Of a stretch of DNA of 19,451 bases, positions 13,530 to 19,451 are shown in pieces. Each line of letters opens with the position of its first letter. Position 1 is the stretch's first letter. The translations under genes and the position numbers were made by a program. The DNA comes from Clostridiaceae bacterium (GTDB lineage Bacteria; Bacillota; Clostridia; Oscillospirales; QAMX01), in the NCBI GenBank assembly GCA_016297585.1, contig JAEDGJ010000029.1, forward strand, positions 1 through 19,451, read 5' to 3'. The notes beneath the pieces were generated by a model. That model was given only the letters and a program-made list of their open reading frames with translations, was not told where the DNA came from and did no database searches.

Positions 13530-14654
13530 GTGAAAAAGGCCGCCTGCGTCCTCGCCGTCCTGCTGCTCCTCGGCTCCTGCGCCCATGCCGTCAGCGCGGA
13601 GTCCTATATCGCCGTCGACGCGCTGACCGGCGCGGTTCTCGCCGAACGGAACGCCGGAGAGCGCCGCCTGATCGCGAGCACCACGAAGCTCGCGACCGCG
13701 ATGACCGTGCTCTCCCTGCTCGGCGATCGCGAGGACGCGCTCGGGCAGACCGTCGTCATCTCCGACGCCGCCGTCCGCGTCGAGGGCTCCAGCATGTACC
13801 TAAAGCCCGGTACGGAAGTCACCGTCCGCACGCTGCTCTACGGACTGCTGCTCGAATCCGGCAACGACGCGGCGCTCGCGCTCGCGGAATACTGCGGCAA
13901 CGGCAGCGTCGACGCGTTCGTGGACGAGATGAACGCGCTCGCGGACACGCTTGGGCTTGCCGACACGCATTTTGCCAATCCCCACGGCCTCGACGACGAG
14001 GCGCATTACTCCACCGCCCGCGACCTCGCCGTGCTCGCGCTTCATGCGATGGAGGACGAACGCCTCCGCGCGATCACCTCCGCCCGAAGCTGGCGTGCCG
14101 AGGGGTACGCCCTTTCGAATCACAACCGCCTTCTCCGGATGGTCGAGGGTGCGGAGGGCGTCAAGACGGGCTTTACGAAGGCCGCAGGGCGCTGCCTGAT
14201 CTCCTCCGTCTCGCGCGGCGGGCGGCGCGTTGTCGTCGTGACGCTGAACGCGCCCGACGACTGGAACGATCACCGGGCGCTCTATGACGCGGCGTTTGAC
14301 GGGATGACCGTGCGGGAGTACCTTGCGGAAGGCTCTCTTGCCGCCGAGCTCCGCGTGCAGTCGGGCACCGCCTGCACCGTCGGCGTGCGCGCGCCGGCGG
14401 GCATTGCAATGAATCTGACGGACGAGGAAGCGGCGCGGGCGAAGCTCCGTCTCTTTCTGCCGCACTTTGTCTATGCGCCGGTGCAGGCGGGAGACGCTGC
14501 GGGCACGGCGGTGCTGACGCTCGACGGGCGGACGCTCTGCACCGCGGAGCTGGTATACGAAACGGACGTCGGCGTCCGGGCGCCCCGTCCCTCCAACGCG
14601 GCGCGGCTTTTTGCTTTTTTCGCCCGGCTGCTGCGTATTCAGCCGGAGGATTGA
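13530..14654 (+). CDS. dacF: D-alanyl-D-alanine carboxypeptidase, DacF-type (peptidase S11)
   Basis: A 374-residue low-molecular-weight penicillin-binding protein that trims the terminal D-Ala from peptidoglycan stem peptides outside the membrane. Visible motifs are a signal peptide (residues 1-23, ending AVSA), the SxxK nucleophile motif STTK (Ser50, Lys53), the SGN motif in LLLESGNDAA, and KTG in EGVKTGFTK. A beta-rich C-terminal domain follows, ending in a short amphipathic stretch (AARLFAFFARLLRI) typical of membrane-associating S11 enzymes. Start is GTG 13530, with AAAGGGG seven bases upstream. The gene follows gerW, a common clostridial arrangement that suggests a role in spore cortex or sporulation envelope. 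The symbol is by family and context; DacA/DacB-like roles are possible. Confidence 0.88.
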   Translation: MKKAACVLAVLLLLGSCAHAVSAESYIAVDALTGAVLAERNAGERRLIASTTKLATAMTVLSLLGDREDALGQTVVISDAAVRVEGSSMYLKPGTEVTVRTLLYGLLLESGNDAALALAEYCGNGSVDAFVDEMNALADTLGLADTHFANPHGLDDEAHYSTARDLAVLALHAMEDERLRAITSARSWRAEGYALSNHNRLLRMVEGAEGVKTGFTKAAGRCLISSVSRGGRRVVVVTLNAPDDWNDHRALYDAAFDGMTVREYLAEGSLAAELRVQSGTACTVGVRAPAGIAMNLTDEEAARAKLRLFLPHFVYAPVQAGDAAGTAVLTLDGRTLCTAELVYETDVGVRAPRPSNAARLFAFFARLLRIQPED

Positions 14655-14692
14655 CCGCCATTTTACAGTTTTGTATCATTTTTCTTTTTCCC

Positions 14693-14721
14693 TTGCGTTT
14701 CTGCCCGTTTCGTGGTATACT
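14693..14721 (+). promoter_or_regulatory. Sigma-A-type promoter of the APH-like kinase gene
   Basis: TTGCGT (14693-14698), 17-base spacer and TATACT (14716-14721), with TG one base before the -10 (extended -10). The expected transcript starts near 14728 and has a leader of about 120 bases. Confidence 0.7.
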
Positions 14722-14733
14722 GTGTTCCCCGGT

Positions 14734-14769
14734 AAAGAGCGCCCGGTGTTTCCGGCCGCTCTTTCTTTT
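14734..14769 (+). terminator. Terminator/attenuator hairpin in the APH-like leader
   Basis: AAAGAGCG (14734-14741) pairs with CGCTCTTT (14757-14764), with four further pairs inside after one mismatch, followed by a T-rich tail to 14769. It lies downstream of the promoter of the kinase gene and upstream of its start, so it can end dacF transcripts and also attenuate the kinase message. Confidence 0.55.
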
Positions 14770-14776
14770 GGTCTGT

Positions 14777-14795
14777 CTGTCCCGGAAAGGGACAG
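14777..14795 (+). promoter_or_regulatory. Second leader hairpin of the APH-like gene
   Basis: CTGTCCC pairs with GGGACAG around loop GGAAA (7 bp). A weaker hairpin GCAGGG/CCCTGT (14798-14820) with a T6 in its loop follows. The set makes a structured leader of unknown purpose. Confidence 0.45.
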
Positions 14796-14848
14796 CCGCA
14801 GGGCCTTTTTTATTCCCTGTAGTCTTTGAATGCTAAGGAGCGCTTCCT

Positions 14849-15700
14849 ATGCCGCTGCAAACCAGTTTACTGCCCGCCCGCATCCGTGCCGCCGTCGAGG
14901 GACGGGACTCCGCGCCCGTCACCATCGGCCGTTCCGGCTCCCGCGTATGGGTCTTCGATGACCGCGTTCTGAAAATCGAGCGCACGGGACCCGCCGCCGA
15001 CCGGGAATACGAGCTGCTGCTCTGGCTCGACGGACGTGCCGGCGCGCCGCGCGTACTCGACTTTGAACGTGCCGACGGCAAAAACTATCTGCTCGAGACC
15101 CGCGTGCCCGGCGTCATGACCTGCGACAAAGAGGTGCTCGACGACCCCGCCGCCGTGACGCACGCGCTCGCGCAGGGGCTTATCACGCTCCGGGACATTC
15201 CGGCCGAGGGCTGCCCGTTTGATTCGCGCCTGGCGCTCCAGCTTGCCCATACCCGCGACCGCTTCAAACGCGGCCTGATCCGGCAGTCCGACCTCTCCGA
15301 CGAGTTCCTCGGCAGGATCCTCAACATGCCGACGCCCCGCCTGCGCCGCGATGCGCGCGGTACGGAGGACTTTCCCTCCGTCGGCTCCGTTCTGAACTGG
15401 CTGGAACGCGGCCGTCCCGCCGAAACGCCCGTTTTCGTCCACGGCGACTACTGCCTGCCGAACGTCTTCATGAAATCCGGGCGCTTTTCCGGCATGATCG
15501 ACCTCGGGCGCGCCGGCATCGCGGACGTCTATATGGACATCGCGCTCTGCGTCCGGTCGATGTGGTACAATTTCTGCTTCCTGCACGGTATGACCCGTGC
15601 GGAGTTCCAGAAATACCGCGCGCAGCTTTTCGAGGAGCTGGAAATGCAGCCGGACGAGAAGAAAATGCGGTATTACATCTATCTTGACGAGCTGTCCTGA
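14849..15700 (+). CDS. APH(3')-like aminoglycoside phosphotransferase / small-molecule kinase
   Basis: A 283-residue protein of the protein-kinase-like APH fold. Lys42 (VLKIE) and Glu53/Glu55 match the nucleotide-binding pair. The catalytic HGD (198-200, Asp200), Asn205 and Asp218 (MIDLG) keep exactly the spacing known in APH(3') enzymes, and DLGRAGIADVYMDIA matches the APH(3')-type GR-G-AD---D-A block. The end (YYIYLDEL) also resembles the APH(3') C-terminus. These enzymes transfer phosphate from ATP to the 3'-hydroxyl of aminoglycosides such as kanamycin; related chromosomal kinases may act on other substrates. AAGGAG lies 8 bases before the ATG. It is slightly longer than typical APH(3') (about 264-271). 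No mobile element is nearby, so it looks chromosomal. Resistance is a possibility, not a demonstrated property. Confidence 0.85.
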   Translation: MPLQTSLLPARIRAAVEGRDSAPVTIGRSGSRVWVFDDRVLKIERTGPAADREYELLLWLDGRAGAPRVLDFERADGKNYLLETRVPGVMTCDKEVLDDPAAVTHALAQGLITLRDIPAEGCPFDSRLALQLAHTRDRFKRGLIRQSDLSDEFLGRILNMPTPRLRRDARGTEDFPSVGSVLNWLERGRPAETPVFVHGDYCLPNVFMKSGRFSGMIDLGRAGIADVYMDIALCVRSMWYNFCFLHGMTRAEFQKYRAQLFEELEMQPDEKKMRYYIYLDELS

Positions 15701-15721
15701 TTTTTTCGCATTCAAAGCGCC

Positions 15722-15762
15722 AAAAAACGGCGGGAAACATGAGAAATGCTTCCCGCCGTTTT
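15722..15762. terminator. Bidirectional terminator between convergent genes
   Basis: A perfect 13-bp stem, arms 15724-15736 and 15750-15762, GC-rich core with A4/T4 edges. T-runs follow on both strands (TTTTGTT forward, six T reverse), so it serves both the kinase and the isomerase-like gene. Confidence 0.88.
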
Positions 15763-15763
15763 G

Positions 15764-16621
15764 TTATAACTGCGCTTCCAGCTCCCGCATGAACGCGAGA
15801 TTACCGCGGAGCTTTTCCTCCGTCGTCATGCCGGTGTAAAAGTCCTCAAACGACAGCCAGCCGTCATATCCGACGCTTTTCAGCGCGCGCAGCACCGCCA
15901 GCGTATCGACCTCGCCCTTCCACATCTCGCAGGCGTCCGCCTTCCAGTGCTGGTAGCCGCCGTACGGATAGACGGTCTCCTGATGCCGCTCGTTTTTGAT
16001 ATGCACATGCGCCAGATACTCGCCGAGGATCTCGAGTCCCATCTGGAAATTCTCGTAGCCCTCGTTGACCATATTGCCCGCGTCGTAGATCACGCCGACA
16101 TAGCGGCTGTCAAAGTTCGAAACGAACCGGTACGCGGCGCTCGCGGAGGGCGTGATGTTCCCCGGATGCGTCTCGATGCACGCGCGCACGCCGTACTCCT
16201 TGGCAAGCTGCTCGACCTTCGCGTACTGCTCCACGCCTTCCTCATAGACCGCGCGGTAGCCCCGCTTCGGGTCGTAGCCCGGGCAGCCGATGCGCACGCA
16301 GGGCGCGCCCAGTCTCGCTGCCGCCTCGATGGCAAGCTTTGCGCGTTCCGGCGCGCCGCAGCCCGCATAGGCGCCCAGCGACGGCATCGCCAGTCCGTAC
16401 TCCCGGCACAGCTTCCCGATCTTCTCCGCATTCGCAAGGACGTCCTCCTCGTGCAGCTCGCAGCGGTTGTTCGTCCAGTAAGCGGGCGCGGCGTTTTCAT
16501 CGTACGGCTTTCCGGGCACAAGGCGCCACTCGACACCCTCGTATCCCGCTTCCTTCAGGAACGCGGCCGCCGCCTCCGGCGCGTACTCCGGCATACTGAC
16601 GGTAAAAACAGCGTATTTCAT
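15764..16621 (-). CDS. Sugar phosphate isomerase/epimerase-type TIM barrel protein
   Basis: A 285-residue xylose-isomerase-like (AP endonuclease 2 fold) protein. Metal-ligand segments are in the right order: IETHPGN (Glu150), VIYDAGNM (Asp180), HVHIKN (His205/His207) and LSFEDF (Glu259). These enzymes isomerise or epimerise sugars, inosose or hydroxypyruvate-type compounds with a divalent metal. ATG 16619-16621 is preceded by AAGGGAG and a strong promoter. It is monocistronic: terminators lie on both sides. The substrate cannot be told from sequence. It is separated from the dehydrogenase cluster by 11 kb, so no shared pathway should be assumed. Confidence 0.88.
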   Translation of the reverse strand: MKYAVFTVSMPEYAPEAAAAFLKEAGYEGVEWRLVPGKPYDENAAPAYWTNNRCELHEEDVLANAEKIGKLCREYGLAMPSLGAYAGCGAPERAKLAIEAAARLGAPCVRIGCPGYDPKRGYRAVYEEGVEQYAKVEQLAKEYGVRACIETHPGNITPSASAAYRFVSNFDSRYVGVIYDAGNMVNEGYENFQMGLEILGEYLAHVHIKNERHQETVYPYGGYQHWKADACEMWKGEVDTLAVLRALKSVGYDGWLSFEDFYTGMTTEEKLRGNLAFMRELEAQL

Positions 16622-16661
16622 GCAAAGTCAGCTCCCTTCCCATGTATCGGATTCCGGTATC

Positions 16662-16691
16662 AGTATAGCGTCTTCGTCCTCTTTTTGTCAA
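16662..16691 (-). promoter_or_regulatory. Strong sigma-A promoter of the isomerase/epimerase-type gene
   Basis: On the reverse strand a perfect TTGACA (16686-16691), 18-base spacer and TATACT (16662-16667), ending about 40 bases before the start codon. Confidence 0.85.
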
Positions 16692-16703
16692 GCGTCTTCC
16701 GCA

Positions 16704-16747
16704 AAAATACGCGGCGGCTGTAAAAATCCAGCCGCCGCGTGTATTTT
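16704..16747. terminator. Terminator of the surface-protein gene, likely bidirectional
   Basis: A perfect 12-bp stem, arms 16709-16720 and 16729-16740, 8-base loop. On the reverse strand ATTTTT follows, ending the surface-protein transcript before the next promoter; on the forward strand GT plus A and seven T follow. Confidence 0.85.
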
Positions 16748-16756
16748 TTTGCGGAA

Positions 16757-19451
16757 TTACTGCTCGTAAACCGTCCAGTCGATGTTCGTCAGCAGCTCAA
16801 CCCAGGTCTCGCCGCTTTCGTCCTTGACATAACGGTGATAGTTCGTGGCCTCCTGAATCGGGATGTAATACCACTTCGTCGTGTCGAGGTTATCCCAGAA
16901 GGTGATCATGCCATCCAGCAGCGCATCCTCGTTCTTGGGGGTTCTGTCGAGAACGCGGTTGATCATCGCCGCCGTCTCGGCTCTGGTGATCGCCTGATTC
17001 GGACGGAACGAACCGTCGGTGTAGCCGTAGATCCAGCCGTTGCTCGCGGCAAGACGGATGCTGTCCTGCGCCCAGTGTCCTTCGATATCGCTGAAGGAGG
17101 GGGCGGAGGTGCCGTCAAGCTCGGCGAAGCGCGAGATGATCGCAGCCAGCTCGGCGCGGGTGATCTTCTCATTCGGACGGAACGTGCCGTCGTCATAGCC
17201 GCGCACGATGCCGATCGCGGAAAGCGTCGAGATCGCGGTGTTGAACCACTGTCCGCGGTTTACGTCGGAGAACGCGTTCTGCTCCGTCAGATACTGCGCA
17301 CGCGCTTCATCCGTCAGCAGACGGAAGAAGATCGTGGAAGCCTCCGCGCGGGTCAGGTTGCCGTCCGGATGAACGGTACCGTCTTCATAACCGATGAGGT
17401 AGTTGAAATGCTCCTCGGTATTCAGAATTTCGATCGGAACGGTCTCCTCGGGCTCCGGCTTGGACGGGCGGAAGGGCGGAACATAGGGCGCCTCAATCCT
17501 GGTCTCCTCGCTGGAAGCCGTGCCGCCGTCGCCGTCGGCATCCCGGGCGTCGATCGTGTTGACCAGCGTCTTGCCGACATCCCAGCTGTTGACCTTATAA
17601 TCGGCATACAGCTTGATTTCCTCGCCGGCCTTCAGAAGCTCGATTTCCGTGATCTTATCACCGGCAGCGGTGTAAACCTCCAGATACGCGATCTCCGTAT
17701 CGCCCGCCTTCAGAACATCCTTCAGCGCGATATGCTCCATATCCTGACGGCCGTCGTTTTTGATGGTGATCGTGTAGCGGAGCCGCGTGCCGGGGGTCGC
17801 GACCTTCAGGTTGACGGTCTTCTTGACGGTCAGCTCCTTGGAGAAGATCGTCAGGCCGCCGTCCTCAACCTGGAACACGACGTTTTCAAAGTTCTTGTTA
17901 TTGTTCGTGAAATCCTCCGCCTTCAGACCCATCGGATATTCTCCGACTTCGGTTCCCTTGGCGGAAGCCGTACCGCTGAAGGTGAAATCGTTCTTGGTGT
18001 ACAGCGGATCGCTGATGCTGACGATCTCATAGCCCTCCACGGAGTGCTCCTTGGTGTCGTAGCGCACCGAGTCCGTATTGCCCTTGATGACCACGATGAC
18101 CGCTTTCTCAATGGCCATGACGGTCAGCGTGCCTTCCTTGCACTCAATGCTGTAGTTCTGGGATTTCGTGCCGGCATTGAACGTATAGGGGGTCGTCTCG
18201 TCAAAGGTGTTGGGGGTGCTGCCGGCCGACGTCTGGCTGCCGGTGATATTGCAGGTCACGCCTTCGCCGTCCACAAAGCCGTCGCCGGAGATCTCAACCT
18301 TACTGTTCGTCAGCGGCTTCGAGTCATAGATCTTGCTGTCGGTCGCGGACGTCAGCGTTACGCTGCGCGGAGTGACCGTCAGCGTGCCGGGCTTGGTCTC
18401 GACGTTGTAGTTGCCCGTGACATCGGTGTCGCCGCGCTTGATGGTGAAGCTCTCGATGACGTTGCTCACGGTATCGGCATCGGTAACGGAGCCCTTCGTC
18501 ACGGCGGTCAGCACTTCGCCCGACACCAGCGTGCCGCTGACGGTGTAGCCGGTGTCAGTCAGCGCCGTACCGTCATACTTCCGGCTGTCGCTGTCGGCCG
18601 TCACGACGATCTTGCCCAATGCCTTCGTAACGGTCAGCGTGCCTTCCTTTTTCGTGATCTCGTAGTTTGCAAGGTTTGTGCCGGTCTTTGCCGTATAGGT
18701 GAAGTAGTTCGGGCTCGAATTTTCGTCAAGCTGCGAACCGGTCACGTTAAAGTCGGCGCCTTCGCCGGCGGCCCAGCTGCCTTCCGTGACATTCACGGTG
18801 GAATTCGTCAGCGGCGTGCCGTCGTAGGGCTTGGTATCGCTCGCGGAAACCAGCGTCAGCGGACGCTTCGTAACGGTCAGCGTACCCTTGATCTTTTCGA
18901 TGTTCGAGTAGTTCGCCGTGACATCCACACCGCCTCGGGTGATGGTCACGCTCGTGACCACGTTGTCCGCGGAACCGACATCCGTCCGGCTGCCTTCCAC
19001 GGTGACGCTCAGCACATCGCCCGCGATGAGCTTCTCGGTATTGGCCGTATAGCCGTTGTCGGTCAGCGGCGTGCCGTCATAGACCTTGGAGTCGCTGTCG
19101 GCGGTGATCGTCAGCGCCGTCGTATACGGTGTGATCTCCAGCGTACCGTACACGGTCTGGATGGTGTAGTTGTCCGCCTTGGTATTCGATTTCAGCGTGT
19201 AGGAGAAGGCGTTATCGCATGAGCCGGAGATGATCGACGCGAAATCGCTGTACGTCGCGCCTTCACCGGTAACAAAGCCGGAACCGCTCGGCGTCACGGT
19301 CTCCGCCGTCAGCGGGTTGCCGTTGTAGGGACGGCTGGCGCTGCCGGAGGTCAGGGTCACGTCGCGCTTGGTGATCGTGACGGTCGCGGAGCAGATAACA
19401 TCCTGATAATTGGCGTTGCTCGCCTTCACCGTCACGGTATGGGTGCAAACG
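16757..19451 (-). CDS. Large SLH-anchored surface protein with MBG-type repeats (5' end off the window)
   Basis: Frame is open from the right edge to TAA at 16757; about 897 C-terminal residues are seen and the start and signal peptide are missing. Numbering from GTG 19433-19435: six tandem beta-rich modules (about 25-533) with YDGTPLT and GTLTVT signatures of MBG/YDG-type Ig-like domains; a DUF11-like domain (about 534-650, VATPGTRLRYTITIKNDG); a Pro/Glu-rich linker (651-668); three SLH units with ITRAE-type motifs (about 671-831); and a 61-residue tail ending WTVYEQ. SLH domains bind pyruvylated secondary cell wall polymer, so the protein should be held on the cell surface with the repeats as a stalk. 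The N-terminal part, likely adhesive or enzymatic, cannot be seen. It has its own terminator. Confidence in surface role is high. Confidence 0.9.
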   Translation of the reverse strand, partial: VCTHTVTVKASNANYQDVICSATVTITKRDVTLTSGSASRPYNGNPLTAETVTPSGSGFVTGEGATYSDFASIISGSCDNAFSYTLKSNTKADNYTIQTVYGTLEITPYTTALTITADSDSKVYDGTPLTDNGYTANTEKLIAGDVLSVTVEGSRTDVGSADNVVTSVTITRGGVDVTANYSNIEKIKGTLTVTKRPLTLVSASDTKPYDGTPLTNSTVNVTEGSWAAGEGADFNVTGSQLDENSSPNYFTYTAKTGTNLANYEITKKEGTLTVTKALGKIVVTADSDSRKYDGTALTDTGYTVSGTLVSGEVLTAVTKGSVTDADTVSNVIESFTIKRGDTDVTGNYNVETKPGTLTVTPRSVTLTSATDSKIYDSKPLTNSKVEISGDGFVDGEGVTCNITGSQTSAGSTPNTFDETTPYTFNAGTKSQNYSIECKEGTLTVMAIEKAVIVVIKGNTDSVRYDTKEHSVEGYEIVSISDPLYTKNDFTFSGTASAKGTEVGEYPMGLKAEDFTNNNKNFENVVFQVEDGGLTIFSKELTVKKTVNLKVATPGTRLRYTITIKNDGRQDMEHIALKDVLKAGDTEIAYLEVYTAAGDKITEIELLKAGEEIKLYADYKVNSWDVGKTLVNTIDARDADGDGGTASSEETRIEAPYVPPFRPSKPEPEETVPIEILNTEEHFNYLIGYEDGTVHPDGNLTRAEASTIFFRLLTDEARAQYLTEQNAFSDVNRGQWFNTAISTLSAIGIVRGYDDGTFRPNEKITRAELAAIISRFAELDGTSAPSFSDIEGHWAQDSIRLAASNGWIYGYTDGSFRPNQAITRAETAAMINRVLDRTPKNEDALLDGMITFWDNLDTTKWYYIPIQEATNYHRYVKDESGETWVELLTNIDWTVYEQ
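16943..17425 (-). other. SLH domain region of the surface protein
   Basis: Three units: the first (residues about 671-707) has only the second half (YLIGYEDGTVHPDG, LTRAEAS); the second (721-774, AFSDV, GYDDGTFRPNEKITRAE) and third (780-831, SFSDI, GYTDGSFRPNQAITRAE) are complete. Residues are numbered from GTG 19433-19435. Confidence 0.88.
17837..19363 (-). repeat. Tandem MBG-type modules of two alternating kinds
   Basis: Modules at 19124-19363, 18866-19123, 18623-18865, 18368-18622, 18116-18367 and 17837-18115. Odd modules (1, 3, 5) share a TLTSAS-x-x-K-x-YDG-x-PLTNS and GEG / TGS pattern; even modules (2, 4) share VTADSDSK-YDGT-LTD-GYT and a GSxTD / TIxRG-x-DVT-x-NY pattern. The sixth is divergent. 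The larger repeat unit is thus a pair of about 165 residues (about 500 bases). Confidence 0.85.

Noticed and set aside
12276..13586. Reverse open frame of 436 codons
   Set aside because: Antisense to scpB, DUF2953 and gerW, all supported by motifs and RBS.
16739..19222. Forward open frame of 827 codons
   Set aside because: Antisense of the surface-protein gene; it owes its length to high GC and repeats, lacks an RBS and known domains.
16943..19363. Repeats as a CRISPR array
   Set aside because: They are coding protein modules of about 250 bases without constant short repeats and unique spacers.

Overview
The window is GC-rich and comes from a low-redundancy, gene-dense bacterial chromosome. 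A complete tricistronic-type spore germinant receptor operon, a GerW/YtfJ sporulation protein, ScpA/ScpB, strong Shine-Dalgarno sequences (GGAGG type), frequent GTG/TTG starts and an SLH-anchored surface protein together point to an endospore-forming Gram-positive, most likely a high-GC member of the Clostridia (Oscillospiraceae-like gut lineage). That taxonomic placement is inference from gene content; no marker gene is present that could fix it.

Left block, 1-5298: five genes read leftward as one unit (4370 down to beyond 1): an SDR dehydrogenase, a type I 3-dehydroquinate-dehydratase-like aldolase-fold enzyme, a second SDR, a zinc-less MDR dehydrogenase and a Gfo/Idh/MocA dehydrogenase running off the left edge. 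A divergent AraC-family regulator (4540-5298) shares the promoter region with them, and a small inverted repeat lies between the two start points. This looks like an inducible pathway that oxidises and dehydrates a polyhydroxylated (cyclitol, quinate-like or sugar-acid) substrate; the substrate is not known. It is the best candidate here for an undescribed system.

Middle, 5300-6400: an orphan three-helix membrane protein with a TTG start, tandem terminators, and a leftward tRNA-Ala(CGC) with its own strong promoter and a perfect 13-bp terminator. Three T7 tracts lie between this promoter and the next, rightward operon.

Germination block, 6410-10377: gerAA, gerAC, a 70-residue two-helix protein resembling receptor D subunits, and gerAB, with overlapping or short junctions. 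A plausible forespore (sigma-G-like) promoter precedes it.

Housekeeping/sporulation block, 10483-14654: site-2-protease-like M50 peptidase, scpA, scpB, a DUF2953-type membrane protein, gerW (ytfJ) and a DacF-type D-Ala-D-Ala carboxypeptidase. Most genes overlap. A terminator-like hairpin between gerW and dacF contains the dacF ribosome binding site in its 3' arm.

Right block, 14693-19451: an APH(3')-like kinase with a hairpin-rich leader, a convergent sugar-phosphate isomerase/epimerase-type TIM barrel protein with a strong promoter, and the C-terminal approximately 900 residues of a large surface protein built from alternating MBG-type repeats, a DUF11-like domain and SLH repeats. Its N-terminus lies beyond the right edge. 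No CRISPR array, transposase, integrase or prophage gene was seen.
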